DNA of 41,577 nt from Bacillota bacterium (GTDB lineage Bacteria > Bacillota > Negativicutes > Sporomusales > CTSoil-080): assembly GCA_017889635.1 (NCBI GenBank), contig JAGGAC010000008.1:1-41577 (forward strand). The letters are read 5' to 3'. The notes beneath the pieces are model-generated. The model was not told the DNA's origin and ran no database searches. It saw only the letters and a list, made by a program, of their open reading frames with translations. The translations under genes and the position numbers were made by a program. This document shows positions 17,494-24,410 of the stretch, one piece after another (the first letter of the stretch is position 1; every line of letters begins with the position of its first letter).

Positions 17494-17616
17494 AGTAGTT
17501 AAAAATAATTTTTAGAATATAAAGGTATTTATGTATTTATATGGGAAATAAAACGGGAGGATACGTTTGGCCAATAGCTATGAGGTAGTAAGGTAAATAG
17601 AAGGAGGCTTAATGTT

Positions 17617-18999
17617 ATGGAAAGTCAGCGCGTAGTAACTAATTTGAAAAAGGACCGGTTAGCAAATATTATTGACACGTTTACTGAATGGAGTTTGAAT
17701 TGGATACCGGATTCGATGGTTTTTGTTGTTTTGTTGACGTTAATTGTCTTCTGCATGTCCTGGGGGTTAACTGAGCATGGCCCGTTTCAACTTATTCAAG
17801 ATTATACAAAAGGTTTTTGGGTACTTTTAACGTTTGCGATGCAATTGTGTTTGTTGATGATAACCGGTTTTGTTGTAGCGGATTCAAAGCCGGTTAAGGC
17901 ATTGATCATTAAGTTGGTTGATTGGCCAAAGTCTGTATCGTCAACAATTGTGATGTATTGTTTGGTCAGCGGGTTTGTCTCTTGGCTTCATTGGGGGATT
18001 GGGTTGATGCTTGGCATTGTAATGGGACGGGAAATTGCTGTTCGAAAACGAGGAATGGGTTTGCAATATCCCTTTCTGGTTGGTGTTATATATAGTATGG
18101 GGGTTTTGTCGAATGGCCCGTCGCAGGCGGCGCAGCTGCTTGTTGCAACTCCGGGGCATTTTTTGGAAGCGGTTACCGGCGTTATCCCTTTGACTGAAAC
18201 GACGTTTAATCCGCATTTGCTTGTAACGATGCTAATCCTCTATATTACAATACCAATTGTAATGTTACTTGTTAAACCTAAGAAGGAATATTCGACTGAA
18301 GTGGCTGATGCTATAGTTGCGGAGTTTAGTAAGGCTCAGGTTACAGGGGATATTAAAAATTTACGGCCGGCGGAAAAGCTGGAACGATCCAGGATATTGC
18401 TGCCGATCATCGCGCTGGGGATATTGGTTTCAGTCGGTAATTTTATCTGGAGTAACGGTATTGGACGGCTGGATTTGAATACGCTCAATTTTGCTTTTTT
18501 CGGTTTGGCTATGCTGCTGCATGCTTCGCCGCATAGTTTCGTTTTATCAGTTACTAAGGGGGTGACAACAACTTCCGGAATTATTATTCAGTTTCCGTTG
18601 TATGCCGGTATTTTTGGAATGATCGCGAATTCCGGTCTAGCCCAGATTATTACAGAATGGTTTATTTCGATTTCAACGGCCCGCACTTTGCCGTGGATTG
18701 TATTTTTATATACCGGGGTAATTGATTTCTTTGTTCCGTCCGCCGGTTCTAAGTTTGTTATTGAAGCCCCCTATATTATACCGGCAGCCCAAAAGCTGGG
18801 GGTAAGTATTCCGCAGATTTTAAATGCCTATACTGAGGGCAGCTGCTGGGTTAATATGCTTCAACCATTTTGGGCGCTGCCGGTTTTGGGGGCGATGAGA
18901 ATCCGGTTTCAGGATATTTTGCCGTATACGTTTATAACCTGGCTAATTGTTTTAATTGTGGTCAGCTTTATGTTTCTGGTGTTCCCTAACGGCTTTTAG
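17617..18999 (+). CDS. atoE: Short-chain fatty acid transporter, AtoE family
   Basis: This 460-residue membrane protein matches the AtoE family (short-chain fatty acid uptake) along its length, with about twelve hydrophobic segments. Conserved segments include TGFVVADSKPVKAL, SWLHWGIGLMLGIVMGREIA and FFVPSAGSKFVIEAPY. It would import butyrate, acetoacetate or similar anions across the cytoplasmic membrane. AAGGAGG lies nine bases before ATG 17617. A short frame with its own GGGAGG (17567-17596, nine codons from TTG) precedes it and might couple translation. No CoA-transferase genes are adjacent. Its stop overlaps that of the convergent prfH gene. Confidence 0.9.
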   Translation: MESQRVVTNLKKDRLANIIDTFTEWSLNWIPDSMVFVVLLTLIVFCMSWGLTEHGPFQLIQDYTKGFWVLLTFAMQLCLLMITGFVVADSKPVKALIIKLVDWPKSVSSTIVMYCLVSGFVSWLHWGIGLMLGIVMGREIAVRKRGMGLQYPFLVGVIYSMGVLSNGPSQAAQLLVATPGHFLEAVTGVIPLTETTFNPHLLVTMLILYITIPIVMLLVKPKKEYSTEVADAIVAEFSKAQVTGDIKNLRPAEKLERSRILLPIIALGILVSVGNFIWSNGIGRLDLNTLNFAFFGLAMLLHASPHSFVLSVTKGVTTTSGIIIQFPLYAGIFGMIANSGLAQIITEWFISISTARTLPWIVFLYTGVIDFFVPSAGSKFVIEAPYIIPAAQKLGVSIPQILNAYTEGSCWVNMLQPFWALPVLGAMRIRFQDILPYTFITWLIVLIVVSFMFLVFPNGF

Positions 19000-19619
19000 G
19001 CCTGGGTGGGGAGAAGTTTAAAGGTTTTACCTTGATAAATTCGCACCGGGTTTCCGCGGGTGAGCATGTTGTGCTGCTGCCACATTGATTTTTTATGGTT
19101 GGAAGAATTCTCGGCGTTTTTGGCGATAATCAAGTTTGCTATGCGGGCCAGGGCTAGTTTTTTATTTAGGTATTGTGAGCGCTCTTCCTGGGCTGTTACT
19201 GTTATACCGGTAGGGGAATGGACGGCTCTGACGGCGGTTTCAACCTTGTTGACATTTTGTCCGCCAGGGCCGGAGCTTCTCAAGGCTTCGAATATTATAT
19301 CTTTTTCACAGAGGTTTAGTTGTTGTTCGGCGGCTGTAAAGAAGTCGATGTTGATAAACCAATTTTTGCGTTTGTGGTTAGGACGGTAGGGGCTTGGGCA
19401 TACCCAGAGAATGGTTCCGCTGATTCTTTCACTATACTGGCTGCTATCTAAGGCTAAAAGTACCGACTTAAGATTATTCGGCAGCTTTCCAGGAATGCTG
19501 TTAATGACCTTGGCATTAATTCCTTTGGTTTTACATTCGGTTTGATAGGCTTTCAGGAATAGGCTGACAGCCAGTTCACATTCATCAGGGCCTTGGCCGG
19601 AACTAATTTGAATCCACAT
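18996..19619 (-). CDS. prfH: Peptide chain release factor H (PrfH)
   Basis: This 207-residue protein is a release-factor homolog with the catalytic GGQ loop (SSGPGGQNVNKVETAVR, about residues 114-130) but without the stop-codon-reading domain of RF1/RF2. The opening QISSGQGPDECELAV is typical of PrfH, and the C-terminal basic helix is present. PrfH proteins are encoded beside RtcB and release the peptide from ribosomes whose 16S rRNA has been cut in the decoding centre. AGGAGG precedes the ATG at five bases, and the gene starts nine bases after rtcB ends, so the two form an operon. All expected residues are present. Confidence 0.93.
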   Translation of the reverse strand: MWIQISSGQGPDECELAVSLFLKAYQTECKTKGINAKVINSIPGKLPNNLKSVLLALDSSQYSERISGTILWVCPSPYRPNHKRKNWFINIDFFTAAEQQLNLCEKDIIFEALRSSGPGGQNVNKVETAVRAVHSPTGITVTAQEERSQYLNKKLALARIANLIIAKNAENSSNHKKSMWQQHNMLTRGNPVRIYQGKTFKLLPTQA

Positions 19620-19628
19620 AAAGTCCTC

Positions 19629-20726
19629 CTAAGCTTTGTATGTTAATAGTGGTTTAAAGGTTGCAATTATATCAATCAAATTGAAATCAATAAGGCTTTG
19701 AATTACTGTATCAATGTTCTTGTAGGCCTCAGGCGCCTCTTCAAACAGCAGCTTAGAGTCATGACAGATAACTCTGCTTTTGAGTTTGGTATGCTTGATG
19801 CTTTCTTTGGTATATTTATTTTCCAGTCGTCCCCGGCACAGACTGCGCTGCCATTTTCGACCTGCGCCGTGCGCTAAAGAATAAGCTGAAGCCTCGGTAT
19901 GGGCTGTTGGCTTGACAAGGTAGGTGAGCGCACCTCTGGAGCCGGGAATGACAATAGCACCTTGGTCGCCGGGAGCCGCCCCTTTTCGGTGGAGAAACAC
20001 TTGTTTATGGCCGAGTTGTTTGACTGATACATAGTTATGTGCACAGTCTACCAAGCAGTTTGTCTGGGTGCTTAGTCCCAAGGCTTGCAGCAGCCGGACG
20101 GCAATTAATTGCCGATTGACAGCCGCCCATTTGACGGCATTATCGTGGTGGGTTAGATATTGTTGCGCGGCGGTAGTGGTATGAAGCAAGCCGTTTTGTG
20201 CCTGGTGAATTCTAATGCTTTCATCGAGGATAGTTTCGCCATAGCTGCGAGAACCGCTGTGGACTAGCAGCATAACCTGATTTTTATCAAACCCCAGCTT
20301 GTTAAATTCTTCTTTATCAAAGATGGCTGCTGCTTCCTGGAGTTCGGCGAAATGGTTTCCGCCGCCGATTGTCCCCAGGTTATCGCCCAAGGGCGAACAG
20401 AAAAAAGCATTGTCAGCCGGTAATGGAATTTCTTTTAAGCTGCTAAGGCTTTCGGTTTTTCTCGCCAAACGCTCCAGGTTAAGTTTTCTTATTTCCAGGT
20501 TGGTTGTAAAGAAACTCATACCGCAGCCGATATCATTACCAACCAGATGCGGATAAAGGATACCGTCGGTGGTGATTACCGCGCCAACCGGTGTTTTACC
20601 GGGATGAAGGTCAGGTAGCCCAACGGCGTTTATTACCCCAGGCAGGGCTAAGGTATGATGCAATTGGTCAATGGCACTTTGTTCAAGCCAATTTTGGGCT
20701 GATGATATAATGGTTAATTTAGGCAT
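19629..20726 (-). CDS. rtcB: RNA ligase RtcB, RtcB2 type (PrfH-associated)
   Basis: This 365-residue protein is a compact RtcB of the PrfH-linked class, shorter than the usual 400-480 residues. RtcB joins a 3'-phosphate or 2',3'-cyclic phosphate end to a 5'-OH end using GTP and Mn2+. Active-site segments are all visible: NDIGCGM (metal Asp and Cys), GGGNHFAE, VHSGSRSYG, HHDNAVKWA, DCAHN, LHRKGAAPGDQG and AHGAGRKW with the His that becomes guanylylated. The nearest Shine-Dalgarno (GGAG) is 14 bases before the ATG, an unusually long spacing. Two terminator hairpins precede it, so its expression may need read-through. Established work on such pairs links them to repair of ribosomes cleaved near the decoding centre. 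Confidence 0.94.
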   Translation of the reverse strand: MPKLTIISSAQNWLEQSAIDQLHHTLALPGVINAVGLPDLHPGKTPVGAVITTDGILYPHLVGNDIGCGMSFFTTNLEIRKLNLERLARKTESLSSLKEIPLPADNAFFCSPLGDNLGTIGGGNHFAELQEAAAIFDKEEFNKLGFDKNQVMLLVHSGSRSYGETILDESIRIHQAQNGLLHTTTAAQQYLTHHDNAVKWAAVNRQLIAVRLLQALGLSTQTNCLVDCAHNYVSVKQLGHKQVFLHRKGAAPGDQGAIVIPGSRGALTYLVKPTAHTEASAYSLAHGAGRKWQRSLCRGRLENKYTKESIKHTKLKSRVICHDSKLLFEEAPEAYKNIDTVIQSLIDFNLIDIIATFKPLLTYKA

Positions 20727-20769
20727 ATCTAATTTGTTGTCTCCTAACGTTTGTTAAATTTGTAAATAG

Positions 20770-20806
20770 GCATAAAAATCCCGTGGCACAGTAACCACGG
20801 GATTTT
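20770..20806 (-). terminator. Terminator hairpin 45 bases before rtcB
   Basis: Perfect 12-base arms AAAATCCCGTGG and CCACGGGATTTT with an 8-base loop end in TTTTTATG in minus-strand direction. It lies between the only visible promoter and rtcB on the same strand, so it works either as the end of an upstream small transcript or as an attenuator of rtcB-prfH. Confidence 0.8.
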
Positions 20807-20843
20807 AAATAGTGAGTTGACTGCTGCAATGTTTAAAAACGGC

Positions 20844-20871
20844 AACAAAAAAACACGATAACAACATCGTG
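20844..20871 (-). terminator. First terminator in the rtcB leader
   Basis: Arms CACGAT and ATCGTG with a 6-base loop are followed by seven T in minus-strand direction. It lies about 130 bases after the 12-codon ORF and upstream of the second hairpin. Confidence 0.72.
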
Positions 20872-20930
20872 CAGCCTGCAGAACTCCTATTATAAATATA
20901 GTGAATCAGGTGACGGTTACGTAGCTTATT

Positions 20931-20990
20931 GACCAAGAAAGGCAAGAAATATATAGACCAAAGCATTGTTATATTTTACCTTGTTGGTCT
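20931..20990 (-). promoter_or_regulatory. Leader segment with competing pairing partners
   Basis: In the minus-strand transcript AGACCAA (20990-20984) can pair with TTGGTCT (20961-20955) or with TTGGTC (20936-20931). The two pairings exclude each other. This is what a regulatory leader would need, but the helices are short and could be chance. Confidence 0.4.
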
Positions 20991-20999
20991 GATATTAAA

Positions 21000-21038
21000 T
21001 TATAAAGAAATTACCTCATAATTAATTGTTACTGTCAT
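21000..21038 (-). CDS. 12-codon leader ORF upstream of rtcB-prfH
   Basis: The ORF reads MTVTINYEVISL and then stops. Its ATG (21038-21036) follows GAAAGGAGT at eight bases, a far better site than that of rtcB itself. It lies about 47 bases after a predicted transcription start. Such a short, well-translated ORF ahead of terminators is typical of attenuation leaders, although no run of a single codon type stands out. It might also be a small peptide gene in its own right. Confidence 0.55.
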   Translation of the reverse strand: MTVTINYEVISL

Positions 21039-21091
21039 TGTTAAGCACTCCTTTCACCTGAAGATATAGATAGATTTTCCAAACGCTATTT

Positions 21092-21121
21092 ATCGTACTA
21101 CTAAATAGTTGGTTTTGTCAA
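21092..21121 (-). promoter_or_regulatory. Sigma-A promoter of the rtcB leader
   Basis: On the minus strand TTGACA (21121-21116) and TACGAT (21097-21092) are 18 bases apart. I see no other promoter between here and rtcB. Confidence 0.75.
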
Positions 21122-21249
21122 CAATATATATTTTGGGGGAATTCTGAAAGGAATTGGTGGATATTTTTGGAATAGGATAATTATGAATTGCATGTCTGTG
21201 AAAATGGTTTGAACGTTAGCTGAGCAAATTTTGAAAGGAGAAAGTGTGG

Positions 21250-22302
21250 ATGAAAAAGCAAATTATTTTTTTCCTGGTATTTTTCCTGGCAAGCTGGTTT
21301 AGTATTGCCGGCGCCAGTAATGACCAAATTTCAGGTAAAAAAGTACCGGCATTATTGAAGCCTGAATTTGATTGTGCAAGCCAAAATGTCAAAGAAGGTA
21401 CGGATGCCGGTGAAAGACAAGACCCGAGTTACAAGACGGAAACTTATGCATCTAAGCTAAAGCCTGATTTTTATAAATTTTATACGGTGTGGGTAACGGA
21501 TGCCAATACCGGCATAAGATTTGCGGTTTTGAATGATTCTAAAGAAATAAAGCAGGGTACAACCTATGAATGGCAAGGGGATAGTTTAAATGGGCTTGCT
21601 CGTGGCGCAGGGATTGTTAATGAATATAAAAACGCCGTTTTGTCTGCGTCCTATCAAGGTAATTTTGTGCGCGGGAAATTTCAGGGACATATAATAGGTC
21701 ATAGTTACGGAAAAAATAGGATTGATATGGAATGGGATTGTGTGGATGGAATTATAAACGGTAAAGTTATTGTCAAAAATGATGGTGGTAACATAGAATT
21801 ATTGGTTGAAAACAATGAGGTTTGTAGTTTTGTTTATAATAGGGATAGTGATGGGCGTTTAGAAGTGACTTTGGCTGATGGTGAGCCTGTTTCAGGAAAA
21901 TTTACTTCTAAATATTGGAGCTATGAAGGCGGCTTAACCAAAAGTGGCGCGAATGGTACGGGGATTTTAAAATTAAATAATGGAATTATTTATGAAGGCG
22001 AGTTTAAGGCGAATGGGTTTCAAGGACAAGGAAAACTCACTTTGCCGAATGGTAGAACATATATCGGCGAATTTAAGGACGGCAAAGTGATTCACGGAAC
22101 AATGCTTGCTGCGAATGGAAATATTTATGAAGGAGAATTTTGGGAGAATAAGTTTCAAGGACAAGGAAAATACACTTGGCGGAATGGTAGAACATATATC
22201 GGCGAATTTAAAGACGGCAAGCTTAGCGGTTACGGAACTTTGTATGATGCGGCTGGAAAGGTAATTAGGCAGGGTAGATGGGAAAACAATAAGCCTGTTT
22301 AG
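21250..22302 (+). CDS. Secreted MORN-repeat protein
   Basis: This protein of about 350 residues starts with a signal peptide (MKKQIIFFLVFFLASWF, cleavage probably after AGA). The C-terminal 120 residues hold MORN repeats of the form YEGEF..G.FQGQGK and YIGEFKDGKLSGYGTL. The middle part (residues 60-230) has no family I recognise. MORN repeats form beta-hairpin arrays that bind lipids or proteins; here they would act outside the cytoplasmic membrane, in the periplasm of a diderm cell. ATG 21250 with GGAG at nine bases is preferred to GTG 21244. Two repeat units are 64 of 69 bases identical, a recent internal duplication. It is divergent from the rtcB leader. Confidence 0.82.
   Translation: MKKQIIFFLVFFLASWFSIAGASNDQISGKKVPALLKPEFDCASQNVKEGTDAGERQDPSYKTETYASKLKPDFYKFYTVWVTDANTGIRFAVLNDSKEIKQGTTYEWQGDSLNGLARGAGIVNEYKNAVLSASYQGNFVRGKFQGHIIGHSYGKNRIDMEWDCVDGIINGKVIVKNDGGNIELLVENNEVCSFVYNRDSDGRLEVTLADGEPVSGKFTSKYWSYEGGLTKSGANGTGILKLNNGIIYEGEFKANGFQGQGKLTLPNGRTYIGEFKDGKVIHGTMLAANGNIYEGEFWENKFQGQGKYTWRNGRTYIGEFKDGKLSGYGTLYDAAGKVIRQGRWENNKPV
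22017..22220 (+). repeat. Tandem duplication inside the MORN gene
   Basis: Bases 22017-22085 recur at 22152-22220 with five differences; the period is 135 bases, 45 codons, equal to two MORN units. The frame is kept. Confidence 0.85.
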
Positions 22303-22370
22303 AGAGAACTTAAATTAAGATACTAATATTAGGTGATGTCAAACGCAGTGTCTCTGTTTTTATTCTGTAC

Positions 22371-22399
22371 TTGAAATCTTTGTAAAACAAGCCTATAAT
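22371..22399 (+). promoter_or_regulatory. Strong sigma-A promoter of the candidate structured RNA
   Basis: TTGAAA (22371-22376) and a perfect TATAAT (22394-22399) are 17 bases apart. Transcription would begin near 22406. No annotated start follows within 400 bases. Confidence 0.8.
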
Positions 22400-22405
22400 T
22401 AGAAA

Positions 22406-22755
22406 TAGGTGGAAATTAAAAATCGCCATGACCTGTAAGTGCTCGAACACTCACAGGCTCATGCAGGTGAATACGCACCTACACGCAGCAGCTTTAGCTG
22501 CCCATGACGACAATCTATTATAACTCTTTTCCATTTATTGGACAAGGGGGACGGTATGTTCGGGAGAACAGGAGATTGTTGAAGTTGGCGGCAAGCTGGG
22601 GCTATATGCGAATTTCAATTGCAGTACATTACAGCAGGCAGGCGGTATTTTGGTTTTATTTGGCGTTATAAACCGGTCTGTTTATTTCGATTTCAAATGA
22701 TGAAGCAAGGCGCAGTGTAGGTTAGCTCTAAGCTAAAACCTGACTGCGCTTTTTA
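22406..22755 (+). ncRNA. Candidate structured RNA of about 350 nt
   Basis: Between a strong promoter and a terminator lies a stretch without a convincing ORF. It opens with three successive hairpins: CCTGTAAGTG/CACTCACAGG around a CTCGAA loop (22432-22457), AGGTG/CACCT (22465-22480) and GCAGC/GCTGC (22488-22501). The part from 22560 to 22693 has one short open frame without a start. It matches no riboswitch or housekeeping RNA that I can recall. It could be a free small RNA or the leader of the symE gene that follows the terminator. Confidence 0.5.
22710..22755 (+). terminator. Terminator before symE
   Basis: GCGCAGT at 22710-22716 pairs with ACTGCGC at 22743-22749, with a further AGGTT/AACCT and AGCT/AGCT stem inside, followed by five T. 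Confidence 0.8.
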
Positions 22756-22761
22756 ATTTCG

Positions 22762-22829
22762 CCTAAATAAGCCGGCTCCGGTGCTGCCAGTATCGGCAGC
22801 ACCGGTAGCCGAGCGAATTTAGGGGGGAT
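22762..22829 (+). promoter_or_regulatory. Hairpin that includes the symE ribosome-binding site
   Basis: An 11-bp stem CCGGTGCTGCC/GGCAGCACCGG (22778-22805) is extended by GGCT/AGCC and, at its base, CCTAAAT (22762-22768) with ATTTAGG (22817-22823). The last arm overlaps the start of the Shine-Dalgarno AGGGGGG (22821-22827). Folding would partly mask the ribosome-binding site. Confidence 0.65.
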
Positions 22830-22834
22830 ATATA

Positions 22835-23011
22835 TTGGCACCGATAGATAAGGACAGACGGATTATTACTGTGTCTTATATGTATCGCGGCAGCAAAAAG
22901 CTGCCAATGATTCGATTGCAGGGAATCTGGCTGAAGGAACTGGGGTTTTCGGTCGGCGACAAAATTAAAGTGTACGGGAAGGCTGGGCGAATCATAATTT
23001 TTATGGGCTAA
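22835..23011 (+). CDS. symE: SymE-like toxin family protein
   Basis: This 58-residue protein starts at TTG 22835, seven bases after AGGGGGG. It reads RIITVSYMYRG, then KLPMIRLQGIWLKELGFSVG and DKIKVYGKAGRIII, the pattern of the SymE family (R.LTV...YP.L.L.G.WL...GF..G..V.V....G.L.I) with its AbrB-like fold. E. coli SymE is an SOS-induced toxin affecting translation and RNA, held down by the antisense RNA SymR. Here a long hairpin upstream overlaps its ribosome-binding site. I see no antisense promoter. It lies among RNA repair genes. Confidence 0.82.
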   Translation: MAPIDKDRRIITVSYMYRGSKKLPMIRLQGIWLKELGFSVGDKIKVYGKAGRIIIFMG

Positions 23012-23040
23012 CGGTAAGGCAAGGACGCAAGCCAAGCTAG

Positions 23041-23069
23041 GTGACAGCGGGGACTGTCCCCGCTGTCAC
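23041..23069. repeat. GC-rich palindrome of dispersed-repeat type
   Basis: GTGACAGCGGGGAC and its reverse complement flank a single T, giving a 29-base near-perfect palindrome. It is far more GC-rich than its surroundings. Palindromes of this kind recur across some anaerobe genomes. It lies directly before the antitoxin remnant and may have cut off its 5' part. Confidence 0.75.
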
Positions 23070-23084
23070 TTCCTGGTTACCCAT

Positions 23085-23177
23085 GAATTGTGCCAGGAGT
23101 CGAATGAACCAATTTTTGTTACGAAAAATGGTTATGGAGATATGGTTATTATGAGCATGAAACTAAGCGGAGTATAG
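23085..23177 (+). pseudogene. Remnant of a Phd/YefM-family antitoxin gene
   Basis: In frame from 23085 the DNA encodes ELCQESNEPIFVTKNGYGDM and VIMSMK, the highly conserved centre of Phd/YefM antitoxins (normally about 80-90 residues). The N-terminal part is missing, displaced by the palindrome at 23041-23069. After MSMK the frame runs into six unrelated codons and a stop, so the toxin-binding tail is also missing. No RelE-like partner follows. Confidence 0.78.
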
Positions 23178-23263
23178 AAAAACAGTAATTAAAAATTACG
23201 TGCTTGTTTATAAAGCCATCATTAGCCGTGATGGTATTAGTATAAAAAATTTTGGGAACCTTC

Positions 23264-23292
23264 TTGACAAAGCAAGTTTGTTCATGGTAAAT
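23264..23292 (+). promoter_or_regulatory. Promoter of the 29-codon microgene
   Basis: TTGACA (23264-23269) is followed after 17 bases by GTAAAT or after 18 by TAAATT. The -35 is perfect, the -10 is weak. Confidence 0.55.
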
Positions 23293-23372
23293 TTTGTAGT
23301 GAATTGCCAAGACATAGTTATGCCTGGTGTTGAATATGAGATAAATTGCATTAAAAAAAGGAGGACTTGTCA

Positions 23373-23462
23373 ATGATGAAGCTACAGGGATATAATCTTA
23401 AACAAAATATGGTTATGAGTCTACATTGGCTTGATCTTCCAGTGAATAAGTGTCATGTTTGA
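23373..23462 (+). CDS. 29-residue peptide of unknown function
   Basis: AAAAGGAGG ends seven bases before ATG ATG at 23373. The peptide starts MMKLQGYNLKQN, is moderately hydrophobic in the middle (MSLHWLDLPV) and ends NKCHV with a single Cys. A hairpin terminator follows 28 bases after the stop and a promoter lies about 100 bases upstream, so it forms its own transcription unit. I do not recognise it. It lies between the antitoxin remnant and the RNA ligase gene. Confidence 0.55.
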   Translation: MMKLQGYNLKQNMVMSLHWLDLPVNKCHV

Positions 23463-23490
23463 AAAAAATATTTTGCTTAGTTTCCAGAAG

Positions 23491-23530
23491 CGGTTAAGTC
23501 TAAATCATAAGACTTAACCGTTTTTATTTT
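23491..23530 (+). terminator. Terminator after the 29-codon microgene
   Basis: Arms CGGTTAAGTCT and AGACTTAACCG with an 8-base loop are followed by TTTTTATTTT. It separates the microgene from the RNA ligase gene. Confidence 0.88.
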
Positions 23531-23601
23531 ACGGAGGCATATTTGGCGCGGCAAGAATGAGTTTGGTGATCTATTCTTACAGGGATAAAGTGAGGCTAAT
23601 G

Positions 23602-24396
23602 ATGATGAATACGATATTAAAATATCCTAGAACCCCCCATATTGAAGGTTCTAGGTATCAGCCTGGTGATGAAGATATGGACAGTGTGCGGTTTAGTACG
23701 ATTGCTAACCGGTTTATTGTCGTAGAGGAAAAAGTGGATGGTGCCAATTGCGGCGTTAGTTTTAGTCCTGATGGCGAACTGCTGCTGCAAAGCAGGGGGC
23801 ATTATTTAACCGGAGGGTATCGGGAGAAACATTTTAATTTGTTTAAAACATGGGCTAATGCTCATGAAAATGAGTTTTGGGACATGTTAACAGATCGCTA
23901 TATTTTGTATGGTGAATGGTTGTATGCCAAGCATACTGTTTTTTATGATCAACTGCCCCATTACTTTATGGAGTTCGATATTTATGATAAAGTTGAGGCG
24001 AAATTTTTAAGTACCGCTATGCGGCGAAGGATATTGAATAATTATCCCTTTATTGTGTCAGTCCTGGTGTTGTTTGAAGGAAAAATGCATCAGCAAAAAG
24101 ACCTTGCCGGACTTCTGGGGCCTTCTAATTTTATTTCCGGGACTGCCGTGGAAAAGTTGAAAGCTGTTTGTAGCCGTAGAGGTTTGGACGTTACTCAGGT
24201 GTTACACGAAACAAATGTGGAATCACTAATGGAGGGTTTGTATATAAAGGTAGAAGAAGACGGAGCGGTAAAAGAACGCTATAAATATGTACGAGCAAGT
24301 TTTCTGACCAAGATACTCGATTCGGAAAGTCATTGGTTAAACCGTCCGATAATTCCCAACATGCTGAAAGACGGACTGGATTTATTTACAATCTAA
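23602..24396 (+). CDS. ATP-dependent RNA ligase (Rnl2-like)
   Basis: This protein of about 264 residues is a nucleotidyltransferase-type RNA ligase. Motif I is EEKVDGANCG with the Lys that becomes adenylylated; a later RGHYLTGG and YGEWLYAKHTV match motifs Ia/III; EGLYIKVEEDG is motif IV and RYKYVRASF motif V. Such ligases seal 3'-OH/5'-phosphate RNA ends. The frame is open from ATG 23557, but homology-like sequence starts at KYPRTPHIEGSR, so I prefer one of the three tandem ATGs at 23599-23605, behind TGAGG. It is followed by an HD-Pnk gene, the end-healing partner needed to prepare broken ends, an arrangement also known from Deinococcus and others. Confidence 0.88.
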   Translation: MMNTILKYPRTPHIEGSRYQPGDEDMDSVRFSTIANRFIVVEEKVDGANCGVSFSPDGELLLQSRGHYLTGGYREKHFNLFKTWANAHENEFWDMLTDRYILYGEWLYAKHTVFYDQLPHYFMEFDIYDKVEAKFLSTAMRRRILNNYPFIVSVLVLFEGKMHQQKDLAGLLGPSNFISGTAVEKLKAVCSRRGLDVTQVLHETNVESLMEGLYIKVEEDGAVKERYKYVRASFLTKILDSESHWLNRPIIPNMLKDGLDLFTI

Positions 24397-24410
24397 GGGT
24401 GGTGAAAGAT

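Noticed and set aside
20805-20966. 53-codon minus-strand frame in the rtcB leader
   Set aside because: It has no ribosome-binding site and reads through the terminator hairpin, so it is probably an accidental frame.
22556-22693. Open frame reading GGKLGLYANFNCSTLQQAGG
   Set aside because: No start codon with a ribosome-binding site and no family; it lies inside the candidate RNA transcript. It might be an old gene remnant but I cannot support it.
23011-23040. Segment resembling part of a c-di-GMP riboswitch (GGACGCAAGCC)
   Set aside because: Only a few bases match; the rest of the aptamer core and the second stem are absent.
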